64,000 bases of DNA. It comes from Nodosilinea nodulosa PCC 7104 (GTDB lineage Bacteria; Cyanobacteriota; Cyanobacteriia; Phormidesmidales; Phormidesmidaceae). The notes under the pieces were generated by a model. That model saw only the letters and a list, made by a program, of their open reading frames with translations. It had not been told where the DNA came from and did no database searches. The stretch covers positions 2,471,766 to 2,535,765 of the forward strand of contig NZ_JH976537.1 in NCBI RefSeq assembly GCF_000309385.1, read 5' to 3'. Position 1 is the first letter of the stretch; each line of letters begins with the position of its first letter. The position numbers and the translations under genes are program-made. Positions 55,035-62,779 of this stretch are shown here, in pieces.

Positions 55035-55619
55035 ATGCCATCCAAGAACCAGCTTCAGACCATCCTTAAAGAGAACTATGGCGTCAACAAAAACATTACC
55101 CAACCGCTGAGCCTGGAAGACTGTGAAACCCTTTTACTCCTGCTCACCAACCACCCCAGCGCGGGGCGGCTAGTTGAATCTTTTGTCGATAAAAATAACG
55201 AGCTATCGCAAAACAATCGCTACTTTGGTCAACGCCGAAGTCAGGCAGAGAAGAAGTTTGAGCGTCTGCAAGCCGAGCAGCAGAAGCTAAAAAATGATAT
55301 TGCCCAGCTAGAGCAAGCCAATCGGGTGCTCGGCGATCGCAAGGGGACATTATCCAAAGAGCAGCAGGATTTAGAAGACACTATCAACAGGCTAGATGCT
55401 GAGAATCAGAATCTGAGTCTGAAGGTGCAAACGCTGACCACCCAGAATGACGAACTGCTAGAGGCCAACGACCAGCTTAAGCGCGACAATAAAGAACTTA
55501 AAAATATTGTCGACCAGATTCGCCTGCGCTTGGCTCGGGATACCAAAATGCTGTTGCAGTACGAAGACAGTGAACTTCGCAAAGCCGTCATCCGCCTATT
55601 TCGCTGGACTTTAGGGTAA
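55035..55619 (+). CDS. coiled-coil protein, first gene of an HNH cassette
   Basis: The 194-residue protein (ATG 55035; AAGGGGAT upstream) has a small helical N-terminal domain (residues 1-60: QLQTILKENYGVNKNITQPLSLEDCETLLLLLTNHP in parts). A long heptad coiled coil follows, about residues 70-165 (KKFERLQAEQQKLKNDIAQLEQ, DLEDTINRLDAENQNLSLK), and a basic C-terminus (RKAVIRLFRWTLG) ends it. I know no family. It is 12 bp from the next gene and begins a three-gene cassette ending with an HNH nuclease. Confidence 0.75.
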   Translation: MPSKNQLQTILKENYGVNKNITQPLSLEDCETLLLLLTNHPSAGRLVESFVDKNNELSQNNRYFGQRRSQAEKKFERLQAEQQKLKNDIAQLEQANRVLGDRKGTLSKEQQDLEDTINRLDAENQNLSLKVQTLTTQNDELLEANDQLKRDNKELKNIVDQIRLRLARDTKMLLQYEDSELRKAVIRLFRWTLG

Positions 55620-55631
55620 ACAGTCGTCGCC

Positions 55632-56075
55632 ATGGCAAGCAAAAAGAACAAGCAGCGACTGTTTAGCGGCATGGGCTATCGCGCTGTGCAGCGGTCTAAC
55701 CGCGATCGCAAAAGCAAGCTGCCCAAGCCAGATCGGCAATGGCTCAAGGAGAACGGCTACAAAAACGCAGGATGGGACAATGTCATTGCGCTCTATCAAA
55801 AAATCAATGACATTCTAGCCTCTGCCAGCCAAGACGAATCCAGCCTGGAAGAGCTGTTTCTACAAGCCGACAAAATTGGCGAGAAATATCAGACCCCCCA
55901 AGAAATAGCCGCCTTTAACCAGGCGCTAAACTCTGAGACAAAAGACATTTCCGCGCTGATTGATCAGCAGTTTCCAGACGCGGAGTTTGAGTTTGCCGAC
56001 TACAGCAAAACAGCGAAATCTCCGGCCAAGCGCAAATCTGCTAGAAACCACAAAAATAGGCATCCCAAAAAATAA
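55632..56075 (+). CDS. small basic protein, middle gene of the HNH cassette
   Basis: The 147-residue protein starts KKNKQRLFSGMGYRAVQRSNRDRKSKLPKPDRQWLKENGYKNAGWDNV (in parts) and ends in a lysine-rich tail (KSPAKRKSARNHKNRHPKK), flanking an acidic helical centre (about residues 60-118). The basic tails suggest nucleic-acid or membrane binding. No family is recognised. Spacing of 12 and 27 bp to its neighbours indicates one operon. Confidence 0.68.
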   Translation: MASKKNKQRLFSGMGYRAVQRSNRDRKSKLPKPDRQWLKENGYKNAGWDNVIALYQKINDILASASQDESSLEELFLQADKIGEKYQTPQEIAAFNQALNSETKDISALIDQQFPDAEFEFADYSKTAKSPAKRKSARNHKNRHPKK

Positions 56076-56102
56076 TCCTTCCTCCGACAGGCATTACCTG
56101 CC

Positions 56103-56558
56103 ATGACAGCAGAACCAGAGAAAACCCTGCAAGATCTTTTCAAGCTGGCCACTACAGTTGGCAACAGGCGCTATCACCGGCTGACCCAAAAAGACTTTGC
56201 CGACTACCGAGCCTTTGACTACTGGCGCTATATCAATGGCGACAGTGAGTGCGGCACCACCGAGGAAAGCAGAGCCTGGGTGAGAGACAACTCAGAGCAC
56301 CACTGCCCGGTGTGTGGGGCAAAGTTTAGCCCTCACCACGGCAGGAGCATAGACCACAAATTGCCCCGCGCCCAGTATCCTTGGCTAGCATTGGACTTCA
56401 GAAACCTCTGGGTCATCTGCCACCCGTGCAACCAGGAAAAGGGCGAGCGTCACTGGTACGAGTACGAGCACTACATATTCACTCGGTACCCAAATCGCTA
56501 TCAAGATATTGTCTTTGCCCGACCGAGGCATCTGCTGAAATTGCTGCGTCAGGTCTAG
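56103..56558 (+). CDS. HNH endonuclease
   Basis: The 151-residue protein has a beta-beta-alpha-metal nuclease site: zinc cysteines CPVC (Cys68, Cys71), the catalytic region RSIDHKLPRA (Asp84, His85), then NLWVICHPCNQEKG (Asn101, Cys106, Cys109, Asn110), with a helical N-terminal domain. HNH enzymes act in restriction, homing, phage packaging and defence; the target of this one is unknown. It is the third gene of a cassette with a coiled-coil and a small basic protein. A 13-bp perfect stem-loop follows the stop. Confidence 0.85.
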   Translation: MTAEPEKTLQDLFKLATTVGNRRYHRLTQKDFADYRAFDYWRYINGDSECGTTEESRAWVRDNSEHHCPVCGAKFSPHHGRSIDHKLPRAQYPWLALDFRNLWVICHPCNQEKGERHWYEYEHYIFTRYPNRYQDIVFARPRHLLKLLRQV

Positions 56559-56567
56559 CCCGCTCTC

Positions 56568-56607
56568 TTGATCAGAGCAAGGGTGCAGTCTTCATTGCTC
56601 TGATCAA
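56568..56607 (+). terminator. 13-bp stem-loop after the HNH cassette
   Basis: TTGATCAGAGCAA and TTGCTCTGATCAA are perfect complements around a 14-nt loop, starting 10 nt after the HNH stop. There is no T-run. It marks the end of the cassette. Confidence 0.65.
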
Positions 56608-56735
56608 TATCGGCAGATTGAGGTTCCCTAGGGGTAACGTTTGCTCAAGAATGCGATCGCTTCATGGCCGCTTCAGCAACCTTATTCAGGCTATTGTTGT
56701 TTTCTATAGCTGAGCCAGGTTAAGGATATTTTTCT

Positions 56736-57436
56736 ATGAAGCTGGATGATGTGGTCCCCTGGGGCAGAACGCTAGCAGAATATATGTCGATGTTTGATCT
56801 GTCAGCGACGGACTTAAGCGCGAAAATTCTTGGCTGCGGCGATGGGCCAGCTAGCTTCAATGCCGAAATGACCCGGTTGGGCCACACTGTTGTCTCTATT
56901 GATCCAGTCTATCGATTCACCGCTGAGCAAATTGAACAGCGAGTTCAAGCCACCTACGAAACTATCATTTCCCAAGTCAGGCAAAACGCCGATCGCTACG
57001 TGTGGCAAACCTTTCGAGATGCGGATGAGCTGGGCCAGGCTCGGCTCAGCGCAATGGCCGATTTTTTGCGGGACTATGGGCAGGTAAATTGGACGGGCGG
57101 TATTTGTGCCAAACTTTGCCCAATCTAGACTTTGCCGACAATCAGTTCGACCTATGTCTGTGTTCTCATCTGCTTTTTCTTTACTCAGAACAGCTGTCGC
57201 TGGAGTTCCACATTGCTTCGATTCGTGAGCTGTTGCGAGTGGCCTCAGAGGTGCGGATCTTTCCATTGATGCAACTCAATTGTGAGCCTTCGCCATACCT
57301 GGGGGCAGTCATAGATGCATTGGACCCTGAATGTTTTAAAATTCAAATCTGCCCGGTTGCCTACGAGTTTCAAAAGGGCGGCAACCAAATGCTGAAAATT
57401 AGCCAACGGGCGATTTCGGAGCGGCTCGCTGCGTGA
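56736..57436 (+). pseudogene. SAM-dependent methyltransferase-like gene, frameshifted
   Basis: The first frame (56736-57128) has LSAKILGCGDGPASFNAEMTRLGHTVVSIDPVYRF, a Rossmann methyltransferase site (GCGDGP) and a stop after ICAKLCPI. The second frame (57089-57436) continues GRYLCQTLPNLDFADNQFDLCLCSHLLFLYSEQLSLEFH, which is the C-terminal half of the same protein. The two overlap where adding one G at 57083-57084 (CAGGTAAATTG becoming CAGGGTAAATTG) would join LRDYGQ to GKLDGRYLC. So one base seems to be missing. It may be a true mutation or an error. Function of the intact protein: methyl transfer to an unknown substrate. Confidence 0.82.
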
Positions 57437-57590
57437 ATCGTCGCCTGACCGCGATTTTTCCTGGGGCACAACCTGCAACTACAGAGTCAGCTATTGTAGG
57501 TATTGCGGTTTGTAGTCTCGTTCCCATCGCTCAGCCTACAGCTCAGGGCCAGACCGTACGCAATCTCCTCAGACAGATTTAGGATGCGCC

Positions 57591-59435
57591 ATGCCGACCT
57601 ATCGATCTAAGACCTCCACCCACGGACGCAACATGGCCGGGGCCCGCGCCCTCTGGCGCGCCACTGGCATGCAAACCGAGGACTTTGAGAAGCCCATTAT
57701 TGCGGTCGCCAACTCCTTTACTCAGTTTGTGCCTGGCCATGTTCATCTCAAAGATCTAGGTCAGCTGGTGTGCCGCGAAATTGAGGCCGCTGGCGGGGTC
57801 GCCAAGGAATTTAACACCATCGCCGTAGATGACGGCATTGCCATGGGCCACGACGGCATGCTCTACAGCCTGCCGTCGCGCGAAATTATCGCCGACTCGG
57901 TGGAGTACATGGCCAACGCCCACTGCGCCGACGCCCTGGTCTGCATTTCTAACTGCGACAAGATTACCCCCGGCATGCTGATGGCGGCCCTGCGGCTCAA
58001 CATTCCCGCCGTGTTTGTCTCCGGCGGGCCGATGGAAGCCGGTAAGACCAAGCTCTCGGAGCACAAGCTCGACCTGGTGGATGCCATGGTGGTCGCCGCC
58101 GACAGCAGCATCAGCGACGAGGTGGCCGAGGAATACGAGCGCTCTGCCTGCCCCACCTGCGGCTCCTGCTCGGGCATGTTTACCGCCAACTCGATGAACT
58201 GCCTGACCGAGGCCATTGGCCTGTCGCTGCCGGGCAACGGCACGACGCTCGCCACTCACTTCGATCGCAAGGATCTCTTCCTCACCGCCGCCCGAACCAT
58301 TGTCGACATCACCCGCCGCTACTACGAGCAGGACGATGAATCGGTGCTGCCGCGATCGATCGCCAGCTTCAAGGCCTTCGAGAACGCCATGTCGCTGGAT
58401 ATCGCCATGGGCGGCTCCACCAACACCATTCTGCACCTGCTGGCCGCCGCCCACGAGGCCGAGGTTGACTTCACCCTCACCGACATCGATCGCCTCTCGC
58501 GCCGGGTGCCCCAGTTCTGCAAGGTGGCCCCCAACATCCCCGACTACCACGTCGAAGATGTGCACCGGGCGGGGGGAATCCCGGCCATTCTGGGCGAGCT
58601 GGATCGAGCGGGCCTGCTCCACGCCGAGGTGCCAACCGTCCACAGCGCCACCATGAAAGACGCCCTCGATCGCTGGGATGTGCGGCGCACCGACGACGAG
58701 GCCGTCCACACCTTCTTTAGAGCTGGCCCGGCGGGCATTCCCACCCAGCAGGCCTTTAGCCAGTCAACCCGCTGGCCCACGCTCGATCTCGATCGCGAGA
58801 AGGGCTGCATTCGCGATGTGGAGCACGCCTACAGCGCCGAGGGCGGGCTGGCGGTGCTCTACGGCAACCTGGCCGAGCGCGGCTGCATCGTCAAAACCGC
58901 CGGGGTAGACGAAAGCATTCTGGTGTTTGAGGGCAAAGCCCGCATCTTTGAGAGTCAGGATGCGGCGGTCAACGGCATTCTCAACGACCGGGTGCAGGCG
59001 GGCGACGTGGTGATCATTCGCTACGAGGGGCCAAAGGGCGGGCCGGGTATGCAGGAAATGCTCTACCCCACCAGCTACCTGAAATCGAAGGGGCTGGGCA
59101 AGGTCTGCGCCCTGCTCACGGACGGGCGCTTTTCCGGCGGCACCTCGGGGCTTTCCATTGGCCACGCCTCACCGGAGGCGGCGGCGGGGGGCAACATTGC
59201 CCTGGTAGAAGAGGGCGATCGCATCTTGATCGATATTCCCAACCGCCGCATCGATGTCGACCTCACGGCGGAGGAGTTAGCCAACCGCCGGGTGGCCATG
59301 GAAGCCAAGGGCAAAGCCGCCTGGAAACCGGCCCAGCCCCGCCAGCGGCGGGTAACGGCGGCGCTCAAGGCCTACGCCCTGCTGGCCACCAGCGCCGACC
59401 AGGGCGGCGTGCGCGACCTGGCCATGCTGGAGTAG
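57591..59435 (+). CDS. ilvD: dihydroxy-acid dehydratase
   Basis: This 614-residue enzyme dehydrates 2,3-dihydroxy acids in valine, leucine and isoleucine synthesis, using an iron-sulfur cluster. Motifs include [37 protein letters not shown] (a cluster cysteine), [18 protein letters not shown] and [20 protein letters not shown]. It has the length of the E. coli-type enzyme and is complete. The ATG is preceded by TTAGGATGCGCC, a weak ribosome binding site. Confidence 0.97.
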   Translation: MPTYRSKTSTHGRNMAGARALWRATGMQTEDFEKPIIAVANSFTQFVPGHVHLKDLGQLVCREIEAAGGVAKEFNTIAVDDGIAMGHDGMLYSLPSREIIADSVEYMANAHCADALVCISNCDKITPGMLMAALRLNIPAVFVSGGPMEAGKTKLSEHKLDLVDAMVVAADSSISDEVAEEYERSACPTCGSCSGMFTANSMNCLTEAIGLSLPGNGTTLATHFDRKDLFLTAARTIVDITRRYYEQDDESVLPRSIASFKAFENAMSLDIAMGGSTNTILHLLAAAHEAEVDFTLTDIDRLSRRVPQFCKVAPNIPDYHVEDVHRAGGIPAILGELDRAGLLHAEVPTVHSATMKDALDRWDVRRTDDEAVHTFFRAGPAGIPTQQAFSQSTRWPTLDLDREKGCIRDVEHAYSAEGGLAVLYGNLAERGCIVKTAGVDESILVFEGKARIFESQDAAVNGILNDRVQAGDVVIIRYEGPKGGPGMQEMLYPTSYLKSKGLGKVCALLTDGRFSGGTSGLSIGHASPEAAAGGNIALVEEGDRILIDIPNRRIDVDLTAEELANRRVAMEAKGKAAWKPAQPRQRRVTAALKAYALLATSADQGGVRDLAMLE

Positions 59436-59670
59436 TGCCCCAGCCTGAGGGCATAACCCCCATCCCAGGCCAGTTGTGGCTAGACCAACATAGCCGACAG
59501 CGTCATTGCCCAATCATGTCACTGCCTGACCGTCCATTTGAAGGGTGGTGCATCGGGCGGTTGAGTTTTGCAATGGCGCGGCGGTGCCCAGACTCTTCCC
59601 GATTGAATAGACGAGCTTCCATCTCACAGCCGATTTGATCTCAGCGGTAAGTGCTTAGCCTGTAGGGAGG

Positions 59671-59725
59671 GTTCAGCAGCGCCAATCGTCCCAACGGGTT
59701 GGCAGCGGCTGAACACCGTTTTTTT
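59671..59725 (+). terminator. intrinsic terminator just before the next gene
   Basis: GTTCAGC and GCTGAAC, with inner GCCAA/TTGGC, form a two-part stem (59671-59714), and TTTTTTT follows at 59719-59725. It lies only about 20 bp before the ATG at 59745, so it either ends the ilvD transcript or acts as an attenuator in the leader of that gene. Confidence 0.7.
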
Positions 59726-59744
59726 AGCATGGACGCTAATCAAA

Positions 59745-60554
59745 ATGAACACTAATAACGAATATATCAACAGCGAAAGAGACCGTATCGACCGTGAGCA
59801 CGACGCCGACAGTAACCCCGACCCCATTACTGGGGAGCCGGGTGCCCATCCAGTGGGTACGGGGGTTGGGGCCGCAGGGGCAGGCCTGATTGGCACCGCC
59901 GTTGGTGTGGCTGTAGGTGGCCCGATTGGCGGTGCCGTAGGCGCGGTGATTGGCTCGGCAGCCGGTGGACTGCTGGGTAAAGGGGTGGCCGAAACCTTTG
60001 ACCCCACCGTTGAGGATACCTACTGGCAGCAAAACTACAAAACCCGCCCCTACGTGGAATCTGAGTACAGCTACGACGACTACAGCCCTGCCTATCGCAC
60101 CGGCTATGAGGGCTACTCCACCTACTACCCCCAGGGCATGTCGTACCAGGAGGCTGAACCCCATCTGCGCCAGCGCTACGAGCGGGACCACAGTTCTCAC
60201 CGTTTGGGTTGGGACAAGGCAAAATATGCGACCCAGGATGCCTGGCATCGGCTACAGCACAGCGCCTTGGCGGGCGAGGACGAGTACTGGCGTCAAAACT
60301 ACCGGAACCGCCCCTACGTGGAGTCTGACTACAGCTACGACGACTACAGCCACGCCTATCGCACCGGCTACGAGGGCTACTCTACCTACTACCCCCAGGG
60401 CATGTCGTACCAGGATGCTGAGCCCCATCTCAGAAAGCACTACGAGCACGACGGCTCTCACCGCCTCGGTTGGGACAAGGCAAAATACGCGATTCAAGAT
60501 GCCTGGCACCGCCTGGAGCACGGTGTCTCCGGCCATGACAGAAGCGTCCGGTAA
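59745..60554 (+). CDS. glycine-zipper protein with tandem 80-residue repeats
   Basis: The 269-residue protein has a hydrophilic start (NNEYINSERDRIDREHD), a glycine-zipper segment (about residues 37-82: GVGAAGAGLIGTAVGVAVGGPIGGAVGAVIG type) and two tandem repeats, residues 93-172 and 181-259. Each repeat runs YWxQNYxxRPYVESxYSYDDYS...YRTGYEGYSTYYPQGMSYQxAEPHLR...RLGWDKAKYA..DAWHRL. The repeats are about 80% identical, also at the DNA level (60021-60260 and 60285-60521), so the duplication is recent. It resembles stress-related surface or membrane-associated proteins; the function is unknown. Confidence 0.75.
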   Translation: MNTNNEYINSERDRIDREHDADSNPDPITGEPGAHPVGTGVGAAGAGLIGTAVGVAVGGPIGGAVGAVIGSAAGGLLGKGVAETFDPTVEDTYWQQNYKTRPYVESEYSYDDYSPAYRTGYEGYSTYYPQGMSYQEAEPHLRQRYERDHSSHRLGWDKAKYATQDAWHRLQHSALAGEDEYWRQNYRNRPYVESDYSYDDYSHAYRTGYEGYSTYYPQGMSYQDAEPHLRKHYEHDGSHRLGWDKAKYAIQDAWHRLEHGVSGHDRSVR

Positions 60555-60588
60555 ATCGTTGAAGCAGCGTTAGTTGAATTGCAACAAG

Positions 60589-60617
60589 AGCGATCGCGTT
60601 TTCAAGGCGCGATCGCT
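60589..60617 (+). terminator. hairpin made from two HIP1 sites
   Basis: AGCGATCGCG and CGCGATCGCT are perfect complements with a 9-nt loop and lie about 35 bp after the repeat-protein stop. Two HIP1 octamers, each palindromic, form the arms. It is probably a transcription end, followed by TTGCATT rather than a T-run. Confidence 0.6.
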
Positions 60618-60869
60618 TTGCATTATCTTGTAAAACTTACATATTGCACTTTATAAAATTTTCTTGATCCACTCATTCTCAGTGATCAAGACGAAATTGA
60701 AGACTTTTCCCTCACATTTTCCAAAAACATCCAAGGCGTTTTTTGCAGCATTATTGCACTGATTTATCAACTCTTGCCAAGTAGACGCAGACTCAAAAAC
60801 ACAAGAGAAATCAGCAATTTTAGTTAACAAAGGGCTGATCTGATGATTTTCACACTGAAATCCTTCAAT

Positions 60870-60979
60870 GGGTGCATCCCAGTCTTGTAAGTCTAGGAAT
60901 GAGACGCTTTTCAAAGCCCTTGATTTTCGTAGATCTGACGACTACGCATTTGTACTTATTGCAAAAGTGGGATGCACCC
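60870..60979. mobile_element. 110-bp MITE with 9-bp target duplication
   Basis: Ends are the inverted repeats GGGTGCATCCCA (60870-60881) and its complement (60968-60979), extended imperfectly by TTTTGCAATAAG-like sequence. TCCTTCAAT occurs directly outside both ends (60861-60869 and 60980-60988). There is no coding capacity, so a transposase elsewhere must move it. It lies in the coding frame of the interrupted gene. Confidence 0.9.
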
Positions 60980-61067
60980 TCCTTCAATTCCTAGAATGGC
61001 GATATTCTTGAGGCTACAATCCTCGACAAAATCGATTGCATATCGCGACAGAATGTATAGCTCATCG

Positions 61068-61075
61068 CCACGGAT
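61068..61075. repeat. target-site duplication, left copy
   Basis: CCACGGAT abuts the left IS end and is repeated at 62405-62412 next to the right end. Eight bases is typical of ISAs1-family insertion. Confidence 0.88.
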
Positions 61076-62404
61076 CAGGGTAAGCGCAAGAAAACTATCG
61101 ATACATTGTGCTAGGTTGCGAGCCCTGCAGCAAGGACAGTGAGCATGTAGTCAGGACTCATTGAGGCTCGCTTTGCCTTCTGCTTAAGACTTCGTTTTTT
61201 GAGGTTTCTTGGTTCAGCACACTGATGGCCAAGCGCCTCAGGAGCGCCATATTCTCGCCACCGTGGCCCCGCCTGATGCGAGACTTATCCTCGCCCCAGG
61301 TGACATCGAGCACCCAATGGAGTTGATTTTCGATACCCCAATGGGTGCGAATCGCCCGGCCAGCCATGGCGGCATCACAGGGCAATGACGTGAGATAAAC
61401 CATCGTCTCTCGGGTGATCTTGTTCCAGAGATGTCGGACTCGCTTCACGAAGACGATGGTTTTGAGGCCCACCCATTGCTCGATTTGGTGTAGGTCTCCC
61501 ATGGCGGCGATGGGTACAGCCCACACCTGCCGATGCTCCCGCCGATGATGGCCCGACTCCACCCGAGCGTCATAACTGTGCTCTAGAGCGGTAAAGTTAC
61601 CGGCTTCAGCCTGCTCAAACCAGGCCGTGACCTCGGCCCACAGGGTGGGGTGATTGGCCTTGAGACAGAGGACATAGTCGGCCCCGTGCCCAACGATCTC
61701 ACGAGCAATTTCCTTCTGGGTGCCCATGGCATCGAGGGTGATGATGCAGCCGCTGATATCGAGAAGTTTCAGCAACGCAGGAATGGCGGTGATCTCGTTG
61801 CTCTTGGAGGCAACTTTGACTTGCCCTAACAACAGCCGATGCTCGCTGGCCCAGGCGCTGACGACGTGGAGCGCAGACTGCTTGGCGTTGCGGTCATAGG
61901 AGCCTTTAATCGTCTTGCCATCGATGGGAATCACTTGGGCTCCACTGCTCTCAACGATCTGCTTCACCCAGCCCAGAAAGCAACGCTCTAGGGCTTCAGG
62001 GGCCATCCGCTCGAACAAACGACGATAGGTGTCGGCATGGGGCACGCCGTTCGGTATCGAGAACAGGGTACTCAGCCACGCCTCGTGACTCTCGGCATAG
62101 GTTTCGATGTCCTCCCACCCCGTCGCGCCGCCGATGACGGCCAGAATCGCGATCATCACAATGCTCAAGAACGGGTGCTCTACCCCTTGACTGCCACGCG
62201 GGTCTTCTAGTTCAGCAAAGTGTGATTCCCACTGCTGCTGAATGGAGTTAGCATCGGTAGCCGCGCTCAAGGGTGGCTTGGTCTGACCGGCTTTAGCCGT
62301 CTCTTCATTGGGAGCAAAGCCTTGGCTCATGGGGACTCGCTAAGGGTCGCAGTGATAGCATGCCCCTAGCATGTCACAGACCTATTTTTCTTGCGCTTAC
62401 CCTG
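61076..62404 (-). mobile_element. ISAs1-family insertion sequence, 1329 bp, complete
   Basis: The terminal inverted repeats CAGGGTAAGCGCAAGAAAA match over 19 bp (61076-61094 and the complement of 62386-62404), with weaker similarity inside, including GCTAGG. An 8-bp direct duplication CCACGGAT flanks it. One full transposase gene fills it on the minus strand, so the copy is probably active or recently active. Confidence 0.95.
61158..62330 (-). CDS. ISAs1-family transposase
   Basis: This DDE transposase has 390 residues, full length for the family. An N-terminal H_repeat-associated domain (FAELEDPRGSQGVEHPFLSIVMIAILAVI) is followed by the catalytic acids: Asp in IPIDGKTIKGS, Asp in IITLDAMGTQKEIA and Glu in HWGIENQLHWVLDVTWGEDKSRIR. 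It moves the element by cut-and-paste within its own inverted repeats. Confidence 0.95.
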   Translation of the reverse strand: MSQGFAPNEETAKAGQTKPPLSAATDANSIQQQWESHFAELEDPRGSQGVEHPFLSIVMIAILAVIGGATGWEDIETYAESHEAWLSTLFSIPNGVPHADTYRRLFERMAPEALERCFLGWVKQIVESSGAQVIPIDGKTIKGSYDRNAKQSALHVVSAWASEHRLLLGQVKVASKSNEITAIPALLKLLDISGCIITLDAMGTQKEIAREIVGHGADYVLCLKANHPTLWAEVTAWFEQAEAGNFTALEHSYDARVESGHHRREHRQVWAVPIAAMGDLHQIEQWVGLKTIVFVKRVRHLWNKITRETMVYLTSLPCDAAMAGRAIRTHWGIENQLHWVLDVTWGEDKSRIRRGHGGENMALLRRLAISVLNQETSKNEVLSRRQSEPQ

Positions 62405-62412
62405 CCACGGAT
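62405..62412. repeat. target-site duplication, right copy
   Basis: CCACGGAT, the same 8 bp as at 61068-61075, lies directly after the right inverted repeat. Confidence 0.88.
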
Positions 62413-62419
62413 GAACCCA

Positions 62420-62719
62420 TTACTTTCCCATGAGCTGAGAAAACCTGAATTCATGAATTCTCTTTACTAATCTTTGTTGCGCATTTTCAAGAATATTGCG
62501 CGCCTCATTTAGTGCGTCCAGGAAATCATTGAAGAGAAATTTCGGTGAAAAACTAGTAGTAATATAATCTACCAAAATCTCTATTTCTATTAGATTATTG
62601 CCTCTATCCTTGTTGATTTGAGCAATCTGCTCTCCTTTGTACGAGATTTCAACAGTAATTTTTTCGTATCTTGAGTCACTAAAGCGAATAATTTCGAAGC
62701 CCGAATCCATAATGACCAT
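62420..62719 (-). CDS. AT-rich hypothetical protein, 99 aa
   Basis: The 99-residue protein (ATG 62719; AGAGG upstream) is acidic to neutral: DSGFEIIRFSDSRYEKITVEISYKGEQIAQINKDRGNNLIEIEILVDY in parts, then a helical C-terminus (FNDFLDALNEARNILENAQQRLVKRIHEF). It has no signal peptide or membrane segment. It is more AT-rich than its neighbours and its end overlaps the start of the interrupted 115-aa gene, so the two were a translationally coupled pair. The size and pairing resemble immunity or toxin-antitoxin partners, but I know no family. Confidence 0.72.
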   Translation of the reverse strand: MVIMDSGFEIIRFSDSRYEKITVEISYKGEQIAQINKDRGNNLIEIEILVDYITTSFSPKFLFNDFLDALNEARNILENAQQRLVKRIHEFRFSQLMGK

Positions 62720-62779
62720 GGCGCTGCTTACCTCTTTGATCTAGGATTTTTTGTGGCGATCGCCCAGCGCACCTCATCT

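Larger units (their letters stand above)
60651..62454 (-). pseudogene. 115-aa gene interrupted by an ISAs1 element and a MITE
   Basis: Three exon-like pieces, on the minus strand, make one reading frame: 62454-62405 plus 61067-60980, then 60860-60651. Removing the 1329-bp IS with one 8-bp target copy and the 110-bp MITE with one 9-bp target copy leaves 348 bp, exactly 116 codons. The restored product starts NSGFLSSWESNGFIRGDELY, continues YAIDFVEDCSLKNIAILGIEGFQCENHQISPLL and ends VFNFVLITENEWIKKIL. Its ATG overlaps the end of the preceding 99-aa gene by 35 bp. It is soluble and AT-rich, and resembles immunity-type proteins in size and composition, but I know no family. It is now non-functional as written. 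Confidence 0.88.

Noticed and set aside
54572..55045. 157-codon minus-strand frame between Fur and the coiled-coil gene
   Set aside because: It has no recognisable domain or good ribosome binding site, and it runs across the leader of the coiled-coil gene on the other strand.
57756..58709. 317-codon open frame antisense to ilvD
   Set aside because: High-GC ilvD coding leaves long antisense frames; the sequence has no domain and the ilvD frame is unambiguous.
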